From Paludibacter jiangxiensis (GTDB lineage Bacteria; Bacteroidota; Bacteroidia; Bacteroidales; Paludibacteraceae): DNA of 64,000 bases. Under the pieces are notes generated by a model, which saw only the letters and a program-made list of their open reading frames with translations, did no database searches and was not told where the DNA came from. The stretch covers positions 19,686 to 83,685 of the forward strand of contig CAMDGD010000004.1 in NCBI GenBank assembly GCA_945897785.1, given 5' to 3'. Shown here piece after piece: positions 8,293-16,769 of this stretch. The first letter of the stretch is position 1. The number at the start of each line of letters is the position of its first letter. Made by a program: the position numbers and the translations under genes.

Positions 8293-9315
8293 TCACCTTT
8301 TCCTTTTTAGAAGAGCACATAAATCTGCTACACAATTTTCTATAGCTGTGAATGTAAACCCTATGGCCTTTTCAATTTTTTGTGAAGAATAAAACGAACG
8401 ACTAAGCACTACGCGAACTGTTGCTCTGTCTATAAAGGCCTTGGTATTAAACACAGCTGCGAAAAATTCCATTACCAAAGCAATAGGATACAATAAAAAG
8501 ATGGTTCCGTTAATAAAAGGAGGCATTTTTTTTAGATACTTAGCAATTAAAAACAACAAGTCTTTATTGGAAAGATTTTCGCCAACCAACACAAACCGTT
8601 CGTTTACAATTTCACTTTCCATTAAATTTATCATAGCGCGGCACACATCCTTTACACAAACAAACCCACTACCTCCTTTAGTATAAATAGGCAAGCCTTT
8701 CATTACCGATGAAAATAGTTGCATACTGTTGTTAGTTTCGTCAGCCATTCCTAAAATAACACCGGGATTAACAATTATAGTTGGCAAGCCTTTTTTAATT
8801 GCCTGCCATACAACCTCTTCGGATAAATACTTGCTTTGGGCATACACCGATCGCTCCCTTTCTTTATCCCAAGGTGATTTTTCCGTAATAAGCTGCTGGC
8901 CGGTTTCTTTACCCAAGGCAGCAATCGAACTTACAAAACAAAATTTCTTTACGCTATGTTTTAGTGCCGCATAAACTATATTTTGAGTCCCCCTAATGTT
9001 TATATCAAGTACCCTGCGGGGTTTTTTCGAAAAAGAAACAATGGCTGCACAATGATATACCTGCTCAATACCAAGCATGGCTTTTTCTATAGAGTCGTAA
9101 TCGAGCACATCGCCGGATACCCACTGTAATTGGTCTGAATAGTTTGCTAAAGAATCATTGTATGCACTAAAAATTCGCTCTGTTTGGGTTAAATTGCTTC
9201 GTTCTCGTTTAGTAGCACGAACGGTTAGTCCTTTTTGTAGCAGATGCCATAACAAATGAGCACCCAACATTCCGGTAGCTCCCGTAAGCAATATTTTTGG
9301 TGTAGATACGTTCAT
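8293..9315 (-). CDS. NAD-dependent epimerase/3-beta-HSD-type SDR
   Basis: An extended short-chain dehydrogenase of 340 residues from the ATG at 9315 (MNVSTPKIL); the longer frame would start inside the divergent promoter region. The NAD-binding loop GATGMLGAHL is near the N-terminus, followed by DVLDYDS, the catalytic Ser region SSIAALG and YAQSK with the catalytic Tyr and Lys. The C-terminal half has a hydrophobic segment. It resembles dihydroflavonol-4-reductase/3-beta-hydroxysteroid dehydrogenase-like proteins; substrate unknown. It is transcribed away from the LOG gene and ends 10 bp from argD, convergent with it. Confidence 0.8.
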   Translation of the reverse strand: MNVSTPKILLTGATGMLGAHLLWHLLQKGLTVRATKRERSNLTQTERIFSAYNDSLANYSDQLQWVSGDVLDYDSIEKAMLGIEQVYHCAAIVSFSKKPRRVLDINIRGTQNIVYAALKHSVKKFCFVSSIAALGKETGQQLITEKSPWDKERERSVYAQSKYLSEEVVWQAIKKGLPTIIVNPGVILGMADETNNSMQLFSSVMKGLPIYTKGGSGFVCVKDVCRAMINLMESEIVNERFVLVGENLSNKDLLFLIAKYLKKMPPFINGTIFLLYPIALVMEFFAAVFNTKAFIDRATVRVVLSRSFYSSQKIEKAIGFTFTAIENCVADLCALLKRKR

Positions 9316-9341
9316 CAAAAGCGAATTATAAAAATGAAGTT

Positions 9342-9371
9342 CAAAAATACGGAAAGAAATCAGTATTTTTG
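9342..9371. promoter_or_regulatory. Interlocked divergent -7 elements between the SDR and LOG genes
   Basis: On the plus strand TATTTTTG lies at 9364-9371, 34 bases before the LOG start; on the minus strand TATTTTTG lies at 9349-9342, 26 bases before the SDR start. The spacing puts each -7 box where the -33 contact of the other would fall, so the two promoters cannot both be occupied at once. Clear -33 TTTG boxes are not seen for either. Confidence 0.5.
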
Positions 9372-9405
9372 CATGATTTCTAAAAATTAAGGCTTTCATT
9401 TTTCC

Positions 9406-10002
9406 ATGAAAAACACAAGCAATAGGTTAAATATTGCCGTTTATTGCGCTTCAAGCTCGAAGGTTGATTCTGCTTATATAGATGCGGCTCAAAGCCTAGG
9501 AGATATTTTTGCAGAAGAAAAGGTCCACGCTATTTTTGGTGCCGGACACAGTGGTTTGATGGGCGCTTTTGCCGATGCTGTAATTGCAAAAGAAGGTACA
9601 ATAACTGGTGTTATTCCTGCATTTATGATTGAAAACAACTGGCATCACAGCCAATTGGAACAACTCATTATAACCGACACTATGCACGAAAGAAAAGCAC
9701 GGATGGCCCAATTAGCCGATGCCGCAGTGGCCTTACCCGGAGGATGTGGCACCTTAGAAGAACTACTGGAAGTAATAACATGGAAGCAGTTGAATTTATT
9801 CTGTAAACCCATAATTATTGTAAATATCAAAGACTACTTCGCTCCGCTTTTAGCCATGTTAGAAAAGGCTGTTTCAGAACAATTTATGCATCCGGAACAC
9901 AGAAAGCTTTGGGAAGTTGTAAGCAGTCCGGATGCCGTACTATCTGCCATTAGAAATACACTAAATAAGAAAGAAACCGATAGTAACTTTGCCGTAGTAT
10001 AA
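9406..10002 (+). CDS. LOG-family protein (Rossmann-fold nucleotide phosphoribohydrolase-like)
   Basis: A 198-residue LOG protein. The signature PGGCGTLEELLEVITW at about residues 107-122 is the family active site; the N-terminal VYCASSSK and FGAGHSGLMGAFAD build the nucleotide-binding fold. Such proteins release a base from a nucleoside 5'-monophosphate (cytokinin activation in plants; AMP or similar nucleotides in bacteria). It starts a plus-strand run with the DUF4271 gene (3 bp gap) and hemD (9 bp gap). The true bacterial substrate is not known from sequence. Confidence 0.85.
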   Translation: MKNTSNRLNIAVYCASSSKVDSAYIDAAQSLGDIFAEEKVHAIFGAGHSGLMGAFADAVIAKEGTITGVIPAFMIENNWHHSQLEQLIITDTMHERKARMAQLADAAVALPGGCGTLEELLEVITWKQLNLFCKPIIIVNIKDYFAPLLAMLEKAVSEQFMHPEHRKLWEVVSSPDAVLSAIRNTLNKKETDSNFAVV

Positions 10003-10005
10003 AAT

Positions 10006-10812
10006 ATGCTTTTACAAAACACCCTACCGTTTTGGGATGAGCGCATCGACATGATAGCCGACTCCTTAGCCGAATTACATCGTATGGATTCAATTAGAGA
10101 AGTTGCGGTTGATTCTATAGCGCTTTTGGCAAAAACCCCTACAGGATTTGTTGGCATACCCCTTCCGGATGCACTACATAGTAATCCTATTGTTGCTCTC
10201 TCGTTATTGGTGCTATTTTTTCTATTCTCGTATGCGCTTACAAACGGAAAAAAAATGATACTGGAAACAACCAAAGACTTTTTCTATTTAAAGGAACGGT
10301 CAAGTATTTTTATTGAATCAACAGCCAAAGCCATTCCCTTACGAATAAGCTTCTTGCTCATTTCTATTGGCACAATTAGCCATTTTTTATTTTCTTTATA
10401 TTTTCATGCAGATACCACCACTCCTTTTGAAGAAAAAATGCAGTACTTAGGATTATTTTTGCTTATTACAGGGGGATTTTTTTTATTTAAGCTTATCAGC
10501 TTTCATTTTTTAAGCTTTGTATTTCTCGACAATAGCACCAGCCAAATTTTTACAAAAGGATACTTCACCATTCTTTTTGGCTTAGGGATAGCTCTTTTTC
10601 CGGTTATAGTAGGACTAATATATACTCCTGATTCTTTCTTCTTTTTCTTTCTTTATGCAGGTGTCTTTTTATTTTTAGCAGCATTTTTACTCATCTTATA
10701 TAAAATATTTCAAATCTTTCTGCTTAATCTTTATTCATTGTTTTATATAATATTGTATCTTTGTGCGCTAGAAATTTTGCCTGTTTTACTCGTACTTAAA
10801 GTGTTAGGGTAA
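10006..10812 (+). CDS. DUF4271 integral membrane protein
   Basis: A 268-residue protein with a polar N-terminal ~55 residues, then about seven hydrophobic helices rich in Phe, Leu and Ile (for example FLFSYALTN, FLLITGGFFLFKLIS, FFFFFLYAGVFLFLAAFLLILY). I place it in DUF4271 from its pattern and its position just before hemD, an arrangement I recall from Bacteroidota. Nothing catalytic is visible. It shares its operon with the LOG gene and hemD; a role in heme or membrane metabolism is only suggested by that neighbour. Confidence 0.7.
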   Translation: MLLQNTLPFWDERIDMIADSLAELHRMDSIREVAVDSIALLAKTPTGFVGIPLPDALHSNPIVALSLLVLFFLFSYALTNGKKMILETTKDFFYLKERSSIFIESTAKAIPLRISFLLISIGTISHFLFSLYFHADTTTPFEEKMQYLGLFLLITGGFFLFKLISFHFLSFVFLDNSTSQIFTKGYFTILFGLGIALFPVIVGLIYTPDSFFFFFLYAGVFLFLAAFLLILYKIFQIFLLNLYSLFYIILYLCALEILPVLLVLKVLG

Positions 10813-10821
10813 AATGGTTTT

Positions 10822-11610
10822 ATGTTTTATAACCAAATAGCCAAAGCCTTGAAGATCAAAAAAATCCTAATTTCCCAGCCTAAACCTAGTGCTGAAAAAT
10901 CACCGTACTTTGACATCATTGAAAAATACGGTGTTAAGATTGATTTCAGACCTTTTATTAAGGTAGAACCTGTTTCTGCTAAAGACTTTAGACAACAAAA
11001 AATTACTATTCTAGATCATTCTGCCATTATATTCACTGCCCGTACGGGTATTGATAATTTTTTCAGACTTTGTCAGGAAATGCGCATAACTGTGCCCGAA
11101 GATTTGAAATATTTTTGCATATCAGAATCTGTTTCGCTTTACTTGCAAAAGTATATTCAGTACCGAAAAAGAAAGGTGTTTTTTGGCGCTACCGGAAAAT
11201 TAACCGAATTAATGACCGTGATGCAAAAACACAAAGAAGAAAAATTTTTGCTTGCTTGTACCGATGTGCATAACGAAGAAATTATTGAGATATTAAACGA
11301 TAATAGCTTTGATTATAACAAAGGAGTAATGTACAGAACAGTAAGTAATGATTTTTCTCAGGAAGAAGAATTTAATTACGATATGCTTATTTTTTTCAGT
11401 CCTTCTGGTGTTGCATCCTTAATGAAAAATTTTCCGGATTTTAAACAAGACAATATTAAAATAGGCTGTTTTGGAAAAACAACCGTACAAGCGCTTGAAG
11501 ATTATGGCTTGCGATTAGATTTAGAAGTACCTCAAGCACAATTTTCTTCGATGACAACAGCCTTAGATTTTTACATCAAAGAGAACCATAAAAACTGCAA
11601 AAAAAATTAG
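10822..11610 (+). CDS. hemD: Uroporphyrinogen-III synthase
   Basis: A 262-residue HemD, an enzyme that closes and inverts ring D of hydroxymethylbilane in heme synthesis. Sequence conservation in this family is low; the visible marks are ILISQPKP at the start, IIFTARTGIDNFF (about 72-84), FLLACTD, and LIFFSPSGVASL (about 190-201), which matches the family FTSPSAV motif, with IGCFGKTTVQAL after it. The other heme genes are not in the window. The ORF follows DUF4271 by 9 bp. It is followed after 81 bp by rnpA. Confidence 0.82.
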   Translation: MFYNQIAKALKIKKILISQPKPSAEKSPYFDIIEKYGVKIDFRPFIKVEPVSAKDFRQQKITILDHSAIIFTARTGIDNFFRLCQEMRITVPEDLKYFCISESVSLYLQKYIQYRKRKVFFGATGKLTELMTVMQKHKEEKFLLACTDVHNEEIIEILNDNSFDYNKGVMYRTVSNDFSQEEEFNYDMLIFFSPSGVASLMKNFPDFKQDNIKIGCFGKTTVQALEDYGLRLDLEVPQAQFSSMTTALDFYIKENHKNCKKN

Positions 11611-11691
11611 CGTTTACAGTAGATTAATACAAAACATCCCGGAGGCATCAGACAATATCTCTTGGGATGTTTTTTGTTTTTACACCGCATT

Positions 11692-12084
11692 ATGCAAACA
11701 ACAAAAATACATACTTTAGCTAGAATCGAGCGACTTAGAGGCAAAGTGCGTGTAGAAAATTTGTTTACCCAAGGAAAAGCATTTATCGTGTATCCTTTTC
11801 GGATTATCCTTATGGAGGCTGATGACAACAAAGGAGTGCCGGTGCAAGTGCTTGTAAGTGTGCCAAAAAAAAGAATAAAACGAGCCGTAGTTCGCAACAA
11901 GCTAAAACGACGGATGAAAGAAGCCTATCGCTTGCATAAAGCGGAATTGTCTGATTATTTGTCAAGTCAAAAAAATACTTGGTTAATAGGGGTTACCTAT
12001 GTTGCGAACGATGTTTTACCTTACGCAATGATTGAGCAAAAAATGATTGAAGCCTTACAGAAAATCAAAGCAGCAATACAGTAA
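11692..12084 (+). CDS. rnpA: Ribonuclease P protein component
   Basis: The protein subunit of RNase P, which trims tRNA 5' leaders. I choose the ATG at 11692 ([11 protein letters not shown]), giving 130 residues; the ten residues before it look like leader. The RNR signature is seen as [18 protein letters not shown] at about residues 63-80, and the N-terminal [19 protein letters not shown] is typical. Its stop overlaps the yidD start by one base (TAATG). Unlike many bacteria, rpmH is not directly upstream but 1 kb downstream. Confidence 0.92.
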   Translation: MQTTKIHTLARIERLRGKVRVENLFTQGKAFIVYPFRIILMEADDNKGVPVQVLVSVPKKRIKRAVVRNKLKRRMKEAYRLHKAELSDYLSSQKNTWLIGVTYVANDVLPYAMIEQKMIEALQKIKAAIQ

Positions 12085-12311
12085 TGTGGATAAAAAATAT
12101 CATAACTTCGGTACTTCTTTTGCCTATTTACGGGTATAAATATTTAATTTCGCCACATATTCCTCGTTCGTGTCGATACACTCCTAGCTGTTCGCAATAT
12201 ACCATTGAGGCACTCAAAAAATACGGTCCGTTTAAAGGACTGGCACTTGCCATAAAACGTATCTCACGCTGTCACCCTTGGGGAGGTCATGGCTACGATC
12301 CACTGCCATGA
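12084..12311 (+). CDS. yidD: Membrane protein insertion efficiency factor YidD
   Basis: A 75-residue YidD, a small membrane-associated protein that helps YidC insert proteins. The complete Cys-rich family signature is present: an amphipathic start ([14 protein letters not shown]), then [33 protein letters not shown]. It is coupled to rnpA by a one-base overlap and to the TatD gene by a four-base overlap (ATGA), so rnpA, yidD and the TatD gene form one translational unit. Confidence 0.95.
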   Translation: MWIKNIITSVLLLPIYGYKYLISPHIPRSCRYTPSCSQYTIEALKKYGPFKGLALAIKRISRCHPWGGHGYDPLP

Positions 12312-12961
12312 ATAAGTACATTAACATTCATAGCCACACATACTGTGATGGAGCCATTATTGTACTGAATTGCTACCCAAACGAAATTCAAAACGCCCTT
12401 AGTGAGAACAACGCACGATATTATACCGTTGGGTTACATCCTTGGTATATCAGCGATGAATACGAGATAGCCTTAGCTGAAATACGGTTAACGGCAAGTA
12501 ACCCAAGCATTTTGGCTATAGGCGAAACTGGCTTAGATAAATTATGCAGTACGCCCATGCTTTTGCAAGAAAAGGTTTTTAAAGAACATATTGCCATTGC
12601 AGAAGAATACCAAAAACCACTTATTATTCATTGCGTTAAAGCGTATAACGAACTAATACGAATCAAAAACGAACTTAATCCAACAACACCTTGGGTTATT
12701 CACGGATTTAGAGGAAATATACAGATAACGAAAGCCCTGCTAAAAGCAGGTTTTTATTTTTCGTACGGACAAAATCTCAGTTATTTATCTGAGAGTTTAC
12801 TCCTTATTCCTAGTGATAAATTGTTCTTGGAAACTGACGATAAGGCTATCTTGATTGAGGATGTTTATGCGGAAACTGCACGTTTACTTTCAATTGAATT
12901 AAAACAATTACAAAACCTAGTGTTACAAAACTTCGAACATGTCTTTCTGAAAAAAGCTTAA
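12308..12961 (+). CDS. TatD-family metal-dependent hydrolase
   Basis: A 217-residue TatD-like phosphodiesterase/DNase from the ATG at 12308, which overlaps the yidD stop by 4 bases. The metal ligands are seen as NIHSHTY (HxH), GETGLD (Glu), [11 protein letters not shown] (His) and VIHGFRG (His), and ETDDKA (Asp). It is shorter than TatD (~260) because the N-terminal and middle loops are reduced; the family also includes 3'-5' DNA and RNA exonucleases. Coupling to yidD is the only context clue. Confidence 0.83.
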   Translation: MNKYINIHSHTYCDGAIIVLNCYPNEIQNALSENNARYYTVGLHPWYISDEYEIALAEIRLTASNPSILAIGETGLDKLCSTPMLLQEKVFKEHIAIAEEYQKPLIIHCVKAYNELIRIKNELNPTTPWVIHGFRGNIQITKALLKAGFYFSYGQNLSYLSESLLLIPSDKLFLETDDKAILIEDVYAETARLLSIELKQLQNLVLQNFEHVFLKKA

Positions 12962-13001
12962 CGAAAAGAAAAATAATAAATATATTTTTAAACAATAACT
13001 A

Positions 13002-13032
13002 TTTGGATAGTAAAAAATCTTACCTATCTTTG
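13002..13032 (+). promoter_or_regulatory. Promoter of rpmH
   Basis: TTTG at 13002-13005, a 19-base spacer and TATCTTTG at 13025-13032: a full match to the Bacteroidota consensus. It gives rpmH its own transcript, with a leader of about 40 bases. Confidence 0.8.
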
Positions 13033-13078
13033 CAAGCCCAAAATAACTGAAAAACAAACACTAAATAATAAAACGGCA

Positions 13079-13234
13079 ATGAAAAGAACATTTCAACCTT
13101 CCAACAGGAAAAGAAAAAATAAACACGGTTTTCGCGAAAGAATGTCAAGCGCAAACGGCCGTAGGGTATTGGCTAGCCGCAGAGCAAAGGGTAGAGCGAA
13201 ACTTACTGTTTCAGACGAAATTAAAGGGAAATAA
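13079..13234 (+). CDS. rpmH: 50S ribosomal protein L34
   Basis: A 51-codon gene found by reading the sequence: it starts [18 protein letters not shown], continues [24 protein letters not shown] and ends in TVSDEIKGK. This is the whole of L34, with the usual basic composition and the typical TFQPSN and RRVLxxRRxKGR motifs. The protein sits in the large ribosomal subunit. It stands alone with its own consensus promoter, about 1 kb after rnpA instead of before it, and its last codons form the left arm of the terminator. The convergent tsaE gene ends 22 bp further on. Confidence 0.95.
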   Translation: MKRTFQPSNRKRKNKHGFRERMSSANGRRVLASRRAKGRAKLTVSDEIKGK

Positions 13235-13252
13235 TAATTATTTCCCTTTTTT
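13223..13252. terminator. Terminator shared by rpmH and tsaE
   Basis: AAAGGGAAATAA (13223-13234), a three-base loop TAA, and TTATTTCCCTTT (13238-13249), then TTT. The left arm includes the last codons and stop of rpmH. On the minus strand the arm is followed by few T, so it works mainly for rpmH. Confidence 0.75.
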
Positions 13253-13255
13253 ATT

Positions 13256-13672
13256 TTACAAAGACACTCTTAACTCTCTTTTCTCTGCTGTTTCTATTAT
13301 TTCAACGCGAACGCAATCTGGCGGTAATAAGTTCTCAATTTTCTCTGGCCATTCAATAAAGCAATACGCTCCACTATAGAAATAATCTTCGTAACCAAAA
13401 TCGAAAGCTTCTTCCTGACTGTTTATGCGGTAAAAATCAAAATGAAACAATTGTTCTTGTTGGCCACTAAAGTATTCGTTTACAATGGAAAAAGTAGGAC
13501 TACTAATTGCATCCTTAACAGAAAAAATTTTACACAGAGCTTTAATAAAGGTTGTTTTACCTATACCCATGGGACCGTAAAAAGCAAATACCCTATGTGT
13601 TCCCATCAAATGATAAAAGGCGCGAGCAGCCTTATCTAAGTCGGCTAAGGTAGTAATAGTTAATATTGTCAT
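13256..13672 (-). CDS. tsaE: tRNA threonylcarbamoyladenosine biosynthesis ATPase TsaE
   Basis: A 138-residue P-loop ATPase needed for t6A37 on ANN-decoding tRNAs, working with TsaB, TsaC and TsaD. The Walker A loop [10 protein letters not shown] is at about residues 33-42; [11 protein letters not shown] (switch region) and FHFDFYRI follow, and CFIEWPEK is the family's conserved Glu-Trp motif. Length is normal. It lies alone, convergent with rpmH, and divergent from efp with about 105 bp between. Confidence 0.93.
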   Translation of the reverse strand: MTILTITTLADLDKAARAFYHLMGTHRVFAFYGPMGIGKTTFIKALCKIFSVKDAISSPTFSIVNEYFSGQQEQLFHFDFYRINSQEEAFDFGYEDYFYSGAYCFIEWPEKIENLLPPDCVRVEIIETAEKRELRVSL

Positions 13673-13736
13673 TCCTGTTTATTTATGCTACAAAGGTATA
13701 AAAAAGAAAAAATTTTCGATTATCACCTATTTACAT

Positions 13737-13744
13737 TATTTTTG
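13737..13744 (+). promoter_or_regulatory. -7 element of efp
   Basis: TATTTTTG at 13737-13744, 34 bases before the efp start. The -33 position holds TTTC at 13714-13717, one base off TTTG. Confidence 0.6.
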
Positions 13745-13778
13745 CAAACCTAAAAACAAAACACAAACAAAAATTTTT

Positions 13779-14342
13779 ATGGCTACAACAGCAGATATCA
13801 AAAACGGAATGTGTCTGGATATTGACGGACAGTTTTATTTTATTGTAGAGTTTCTTCATGTTAAACCGGGCAAAGGACCGGCATTTGTTCGAACCAAACT
13901 TAAAAATGTAATTAGCGGGAGAGTTATTGATAAAACATTTAACTCGGGTATTCGAATTGACGAAGTTCGTATTGAAAGACGCCCTCATCAATTCTTGTAT
14001 CTAGACGATATGGGGTATAATTTTATGAATAACGAGTCGTACGAACAAATTTCAATAAAAAAGGAAATGATAAATGGCGTTGATTTCTTGAAAGAAGGCG
14101 ATATGGTGGAAATTGTATTTCATGCTGAATCGGAGACACCTTTATATGCAGACCTTCCGCCACATGTTGTTTTACAAATCACTTATACTGAGCCAGGTAT
14201 TAAAGGAGACACCTCAACAAATTCTTTAAAACCCGCAACGGTAGAAACAGGAGCAACTGTACGAGTGCCTTTATTTATTAACGATGGCGAAAAAATTAAA
14301 GTTGATACCCGCGATGGGTCATATGTAGAAAGAGTAAAATAA
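13779..14342 (+). CDS. efp: Translation elongation factor P
   Basis: A 187-residue EF-P, which relieves ribosome stalling at proline runs. The N-terminal KOW-like domain carries KPGKGPAF at about residues 30-37; the Lys in this tip loop is the site that is modified in some bacteria. Two OB domains follow, with the C-terminal [14 protein letters not shown] motif. No modification genes are adjacent. The gene has its own -7 box and ends one base before the convergent queF. Confidence 0.97.
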   Translation: MATTADIKNGMCLDIDGQFYFIVEFLHVKPGKGPAFVRTKLKNVISGRVIDKTFNSGIRIDEVRIERRPHQFLYLDDMGYNFMNNESYEQISIKKEMINGVDFLKEGDMVEIVFHAESETPLYADLPPHVVLQITYTEPGIKGDTSTNSLKPATVETGATVRVPLFINDGEKIKVDTRDGSYVERVK

Positions 14343-14714
14343 TTACTTTCTTTTTTCTGCAATAGCAGTTAATTGTAACCCTCCACGAATATTTTGTGCG
14401 AGGGTTATTTTTATCCAAAAAGGCTGTATTGCCTTAAAAATATCTTCGGCAATTTCCCCTGCTAAGGCTTCGGCAAACTTAGCCTCATCACGAAATGACC
14501 ACAAATATAACTTCAGACTTTTGCTTTCTAAACACAAGGCATCCGGTTTATATTCTATGCTTACTTGATTAAAATCGGGCTGGTGTGTAACCGGACAAAA
14601 ACTGCTTAACTCGTTACTATCAAATTTTACCAATTCGATGTTGGCTGGCGTAGGGAAACTTTCCAGCGCTTTACTCGGCGCATTACTTTTGTGCCCTAAA
14701 TGTTTAAATTCCAT
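14343..14714 (-). CDS. queF: PreQ0 reductase QueF
   Basis: The NADPH-dependent 7-cyano-7-deazaguanine reductase, which makes preQ1, the last free base before insertion in tRNA. I start at the ATG at 14714 (MEFKHLG), 123 residues, the short unimodular (type I) form. The nucleophilic Cys and nearby Asp lie in SSFCPVTHQPDF, and the Glu of the QueF motif in CLESKSLKLYLWSFR. It is the last gene of the minus-strand queC-queE-queD-queF set, 24 bp after queD. Confidence 0.95.
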   Translation of the reverse strand: MEFKHLGHKSNAPSKALESFPTPANIELVKFDSNELSSFCPVTHQPDFNQVSIEYKPDALCLESKSLKLYLWSFRDEAKFAEALAGEIAEDIFKAIQPFWIKITLAQNIRGGLQLTAIAEKRK

Positions 14715-14738
14715 AAGCAATCGTATTTTTCAGCAGTG

Positions 14739-15158
14739 TTAATTAGCATATACCTTTGCAGCACTAGTGCAGGTTTCATTTATCTCCACACAAAAAACCT
14801 GTATAGTTTCATTAGTAAAAAGTTCCTGTGCCTTAGCCAGAATCAGTTCGGCAATATGTTCGGCAGTTGGGTTTTTTGTGGTAACCAATACCTTATTTCC
14901 AAACGATCGAAGCGTCTCTATCATTGGATCTTCTTCCCATAAAATGGTAACATGATCAAGGGTTTCGTCAATCCATGTTTTTAACAATTTTGTTTCGATA
15001 AAATCGAGCAACATGTCTTTCTCATCCAGTTCCTTTCCTTCCAAATGCAACTTTACCAAATAAGAATGTCCATGGTTATTGGCACATTTGCCGCAATAAT
15101 TTTTCATCAAACGATGTGCAGCTTCGAACGAAAATTCTTTTATAATTTGATATTTCAC
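14739..15158 (-). CDS. queD: 6-carboxytetrahydropterin synthase QueD
   Basis: Makes 6-carboxytetrahydropterin from dihydroneopterin triphosphate. The best start is the GTG at 15158 (VKYQIIKEFSFEAAH), 139 residues; an upstream ATG at 15209 would add 17 residues that do not look like the family and would use up the gap to queE. Zinc His are in FEAAHRL and NHGHSY, and the catalytic Cys is in CGKCANNHGH. The C-terminal Glu lies in CVEINET. It is between queE (65 bp) and queF. Confidence 0.92.
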   Translation of the reverse strand: MKYQIIKEFSFEAAHRLMKNYCGKCANNHGHSYLVKLHLEGKELDEKDMLLDFIETKLLKTWIDETLDHVTILWEEDPMIETLRSFGNKVLVTTKNPTAEHIAELILAKAQELFTNETIQVFCVEINETCTSAAKVYAN

Positions 15159-15223
15159 GCTATTTTTTTTATAATTTGATAGTAATAAATCTGTTATCTT
15201 TAATAACAATGGACATTAATACG

Positions 15224-15922
15224 CTATTTCATTCGCTTATCTCCCCATAGCATTACCTGCAAGCGGGGCGAAAAATGGTATCCTTGAGTAATAATTTCAT
15301 CTACTAACTTGCCGTTAAGTTGCGACTCAACCGTATTTCCCTCTAAGGCGAGATACACTTTTTCTTTAGGCAAAGCCCATTTTTGTACTAAGTTATCAAC
15401 GGCATCAATATCGGATTTAGTTTGAATGATAAACTTAAAGATACAGTCATCCATTGTTTTCCAATACAACAAAGCCTGTTCATCCAAAAGTTCTCCCGCA
15501 TTTGCCATTTTGGGCGATACTACCCAATGAAACTGCTCAATAACTGCTCGTTCCATAGCCTCCCGTAGTATCTTTTTTCCATTAGGAAGGGCCATTTCAA
15601 AAGGCTTTGTGGGCAGAATTGTGCCGTTGGTTTCAACATGCATTTTTTTTCCAACAACGGCCAGTTTATCTAACCGATACATGGCAGGCTCGCCGCCCGT
15701 TAAGATAATATGCTTTGCCGGACTTGCTTTTATTTGTGCTATTAATTCATCAGCACTCGTTTGTTGTATACCATTAGTAGCTACCCATGTATATTTGGTA
15801 TCACACCATAAACAGCGCAAATTGCAAAAGTGAAAACGAACAAAAAAACTTCGAACGCCGGCAAAATCGCCCTCACCCTGAATTGATTCAAATGTTTCGG
15901 ATAAATAATAAACCGGATTCAA
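15224..15922 (-). CDS. queE: 7-carboxy-7-deazaguanine synthase QueE
   Basis: A 232-residue radical-SAM enzyme that contracts the pterin ring to the 7-deazaguanine. The [4Fe-4S] site is CNLRCLWCDT (C-x3-C-x2-C, about residues 33-40); ESIQGEGDFAG at the N-terminus and ILTGGEPAM follow. The start codon is probably TTG at 15922 (reads as NPVYYLSETFESIQGEG); no ATG or GTG lies upstream in frame before the end of queC. This weak start may hold down QueE synthesis. queC ends 31 bp upstream. Confidence 0.92.
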   Translation of the reverse strand: MNPVYYLSETFESIQGEGDFAGVRSFFVRFHFCNLRCLWCDTKYTWVATNGIQQTSADELIAQIKASPAKHIILTGGEPAMYRLDKLAVVGKKMHVETNGTILPTKPFEMALPNGKKILREAMERAVIEQFHWVVSPKMANAGELLDEQALLYWKTMDDCIFKFIIQTKSDIDAVDNLVQKWALPKEKVYLALEGNTVESQLNGKLVDEIITQGYHFSPRLQVMLWGDKRMK

Positions 15923-15953
15923 TGTGTTGAATTTTAAACAGCAACAGCAAAAA

Positions 15954-16640
15954 TTACTGTAACGATTGTTGATACTCTTGAAAACCTTTAGCCCTTAGTT
16001 TACAGGCAGGACATTCGCCACAACCACGACCCCAAGCGTGCAAAGTTTCAACCCCATTGTAACAAGAAAGAGTCATCTCAATGAGTTCTTTTAATTTACA
16101 AGCCTCAGCAGCCATATCAAAAGTTTGTGCTTTGGTTTTCCACATCAAGGGTGTATGTATGCATACGGTACAATCTAAACCAAGCGATAATTCTGTTTCT
16201 TTTGCTTTAATATAACCCTCTCTACAATCGGGATAGCCGGAATAGTCAGTTTCGCAGACCCCGGTTACAATATGTATATGCTTTTCTTTATTTCGAAAAG
16301 CATGATTCGATATAATAGTTAAAAACAAGCCATTTCTGTTCGGCACAAAACTCGCCGGTAAATTCTTAGCTTGCTGATGAAAAGCATTATGACTACCTGA
16401 ATTTAACAAGGAGCTATCGGATATTGCACTTAGAAAGTCGCCAATAGAATAAATGGTATGCTTGATGCCATAATAGGTAGCAATTTTGGAGGCATACTCC
16501 AGCTCCTTAACATGCCGTTGGTTGTAGGCAATACTTACCGCTTCTATCTCTCCAAATCGCTGCAAAGCCCACGATAAACACACAAAGGAATCTTGTCCGC
16601 CAGACAATAACAAGTATGCTTTTTCTTTATATTCTGCCAT
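15954..16640 (-). CDS. queC: 7-cyano-7-deazaguanine synthase QueC
   Basis: A 228-residue ATP-dependent enzyme turning the carboxylate of 7-carboxy-7-deazaguanine to the nitrile preQ0. The PP-loop LLSGGQDSFVCL is at about residues 11-22 and the four zinc Cys are in the C-terminal GRGCGECPACKLRAKG together with an upstream Cys (SCYNG). FVPNRNGLFLTI is a family motif. It is the first gene of the que operon, with a TATCTTTG promoter box 23 bases before its start. A preQ1 riboswitch is not seen in the short leader. Confidence 0.96.
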   Translation of the reverse strand: MAEYKEKAYLLLSGGQDSFVCLSWALQRFGEIEAVSIAYNQRHVKELEYASKIATYYGIKHTIYSIGDFLSAISDSSLLNSGSHNAFHQQAKNLPASFVPNRNGLFLTIISNHAFRNKEKHIHIVTGVCETDYSGYPDCREGYIKAKETELSLGLDCTVCIHTPLMWKTKAQTFDMAAEACKLKELIEMTLSCYNGVETLHAWGRGCGECPACKLRAKGFQEYQQSLQ

Positions 16641-16662
16641 TGCGAAAACTTTTTAATACATA

Positions 16663-16670
16663 CAAAGATA
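16663..16670 (-). promoter_or_regulatory. -7 element of the que operon
   Basis: On the minus strand TATCTTTG at 16670-16663, 23 bases before queC. This places the start of transcription very near the ATG, leaving no room for a riboswitch aptamer. Confidence 0.6.
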
Positions 16671-16769
16671 AAATTTTGTTGTTGATAATTTTAAAAACTG
16701 TTGAAATACTTAACAGGAAAAATTTACATACTAACTCTTAGTAAGCATATAAATATTCTCGAAACATTG

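Noticed and set aside
16641..16769. PreQ1 riboswitch before queC
   Set aside because: The -7 box is 23 bases from the ATG and no aptamer-like stem-loop with an A-rich tail is seen.
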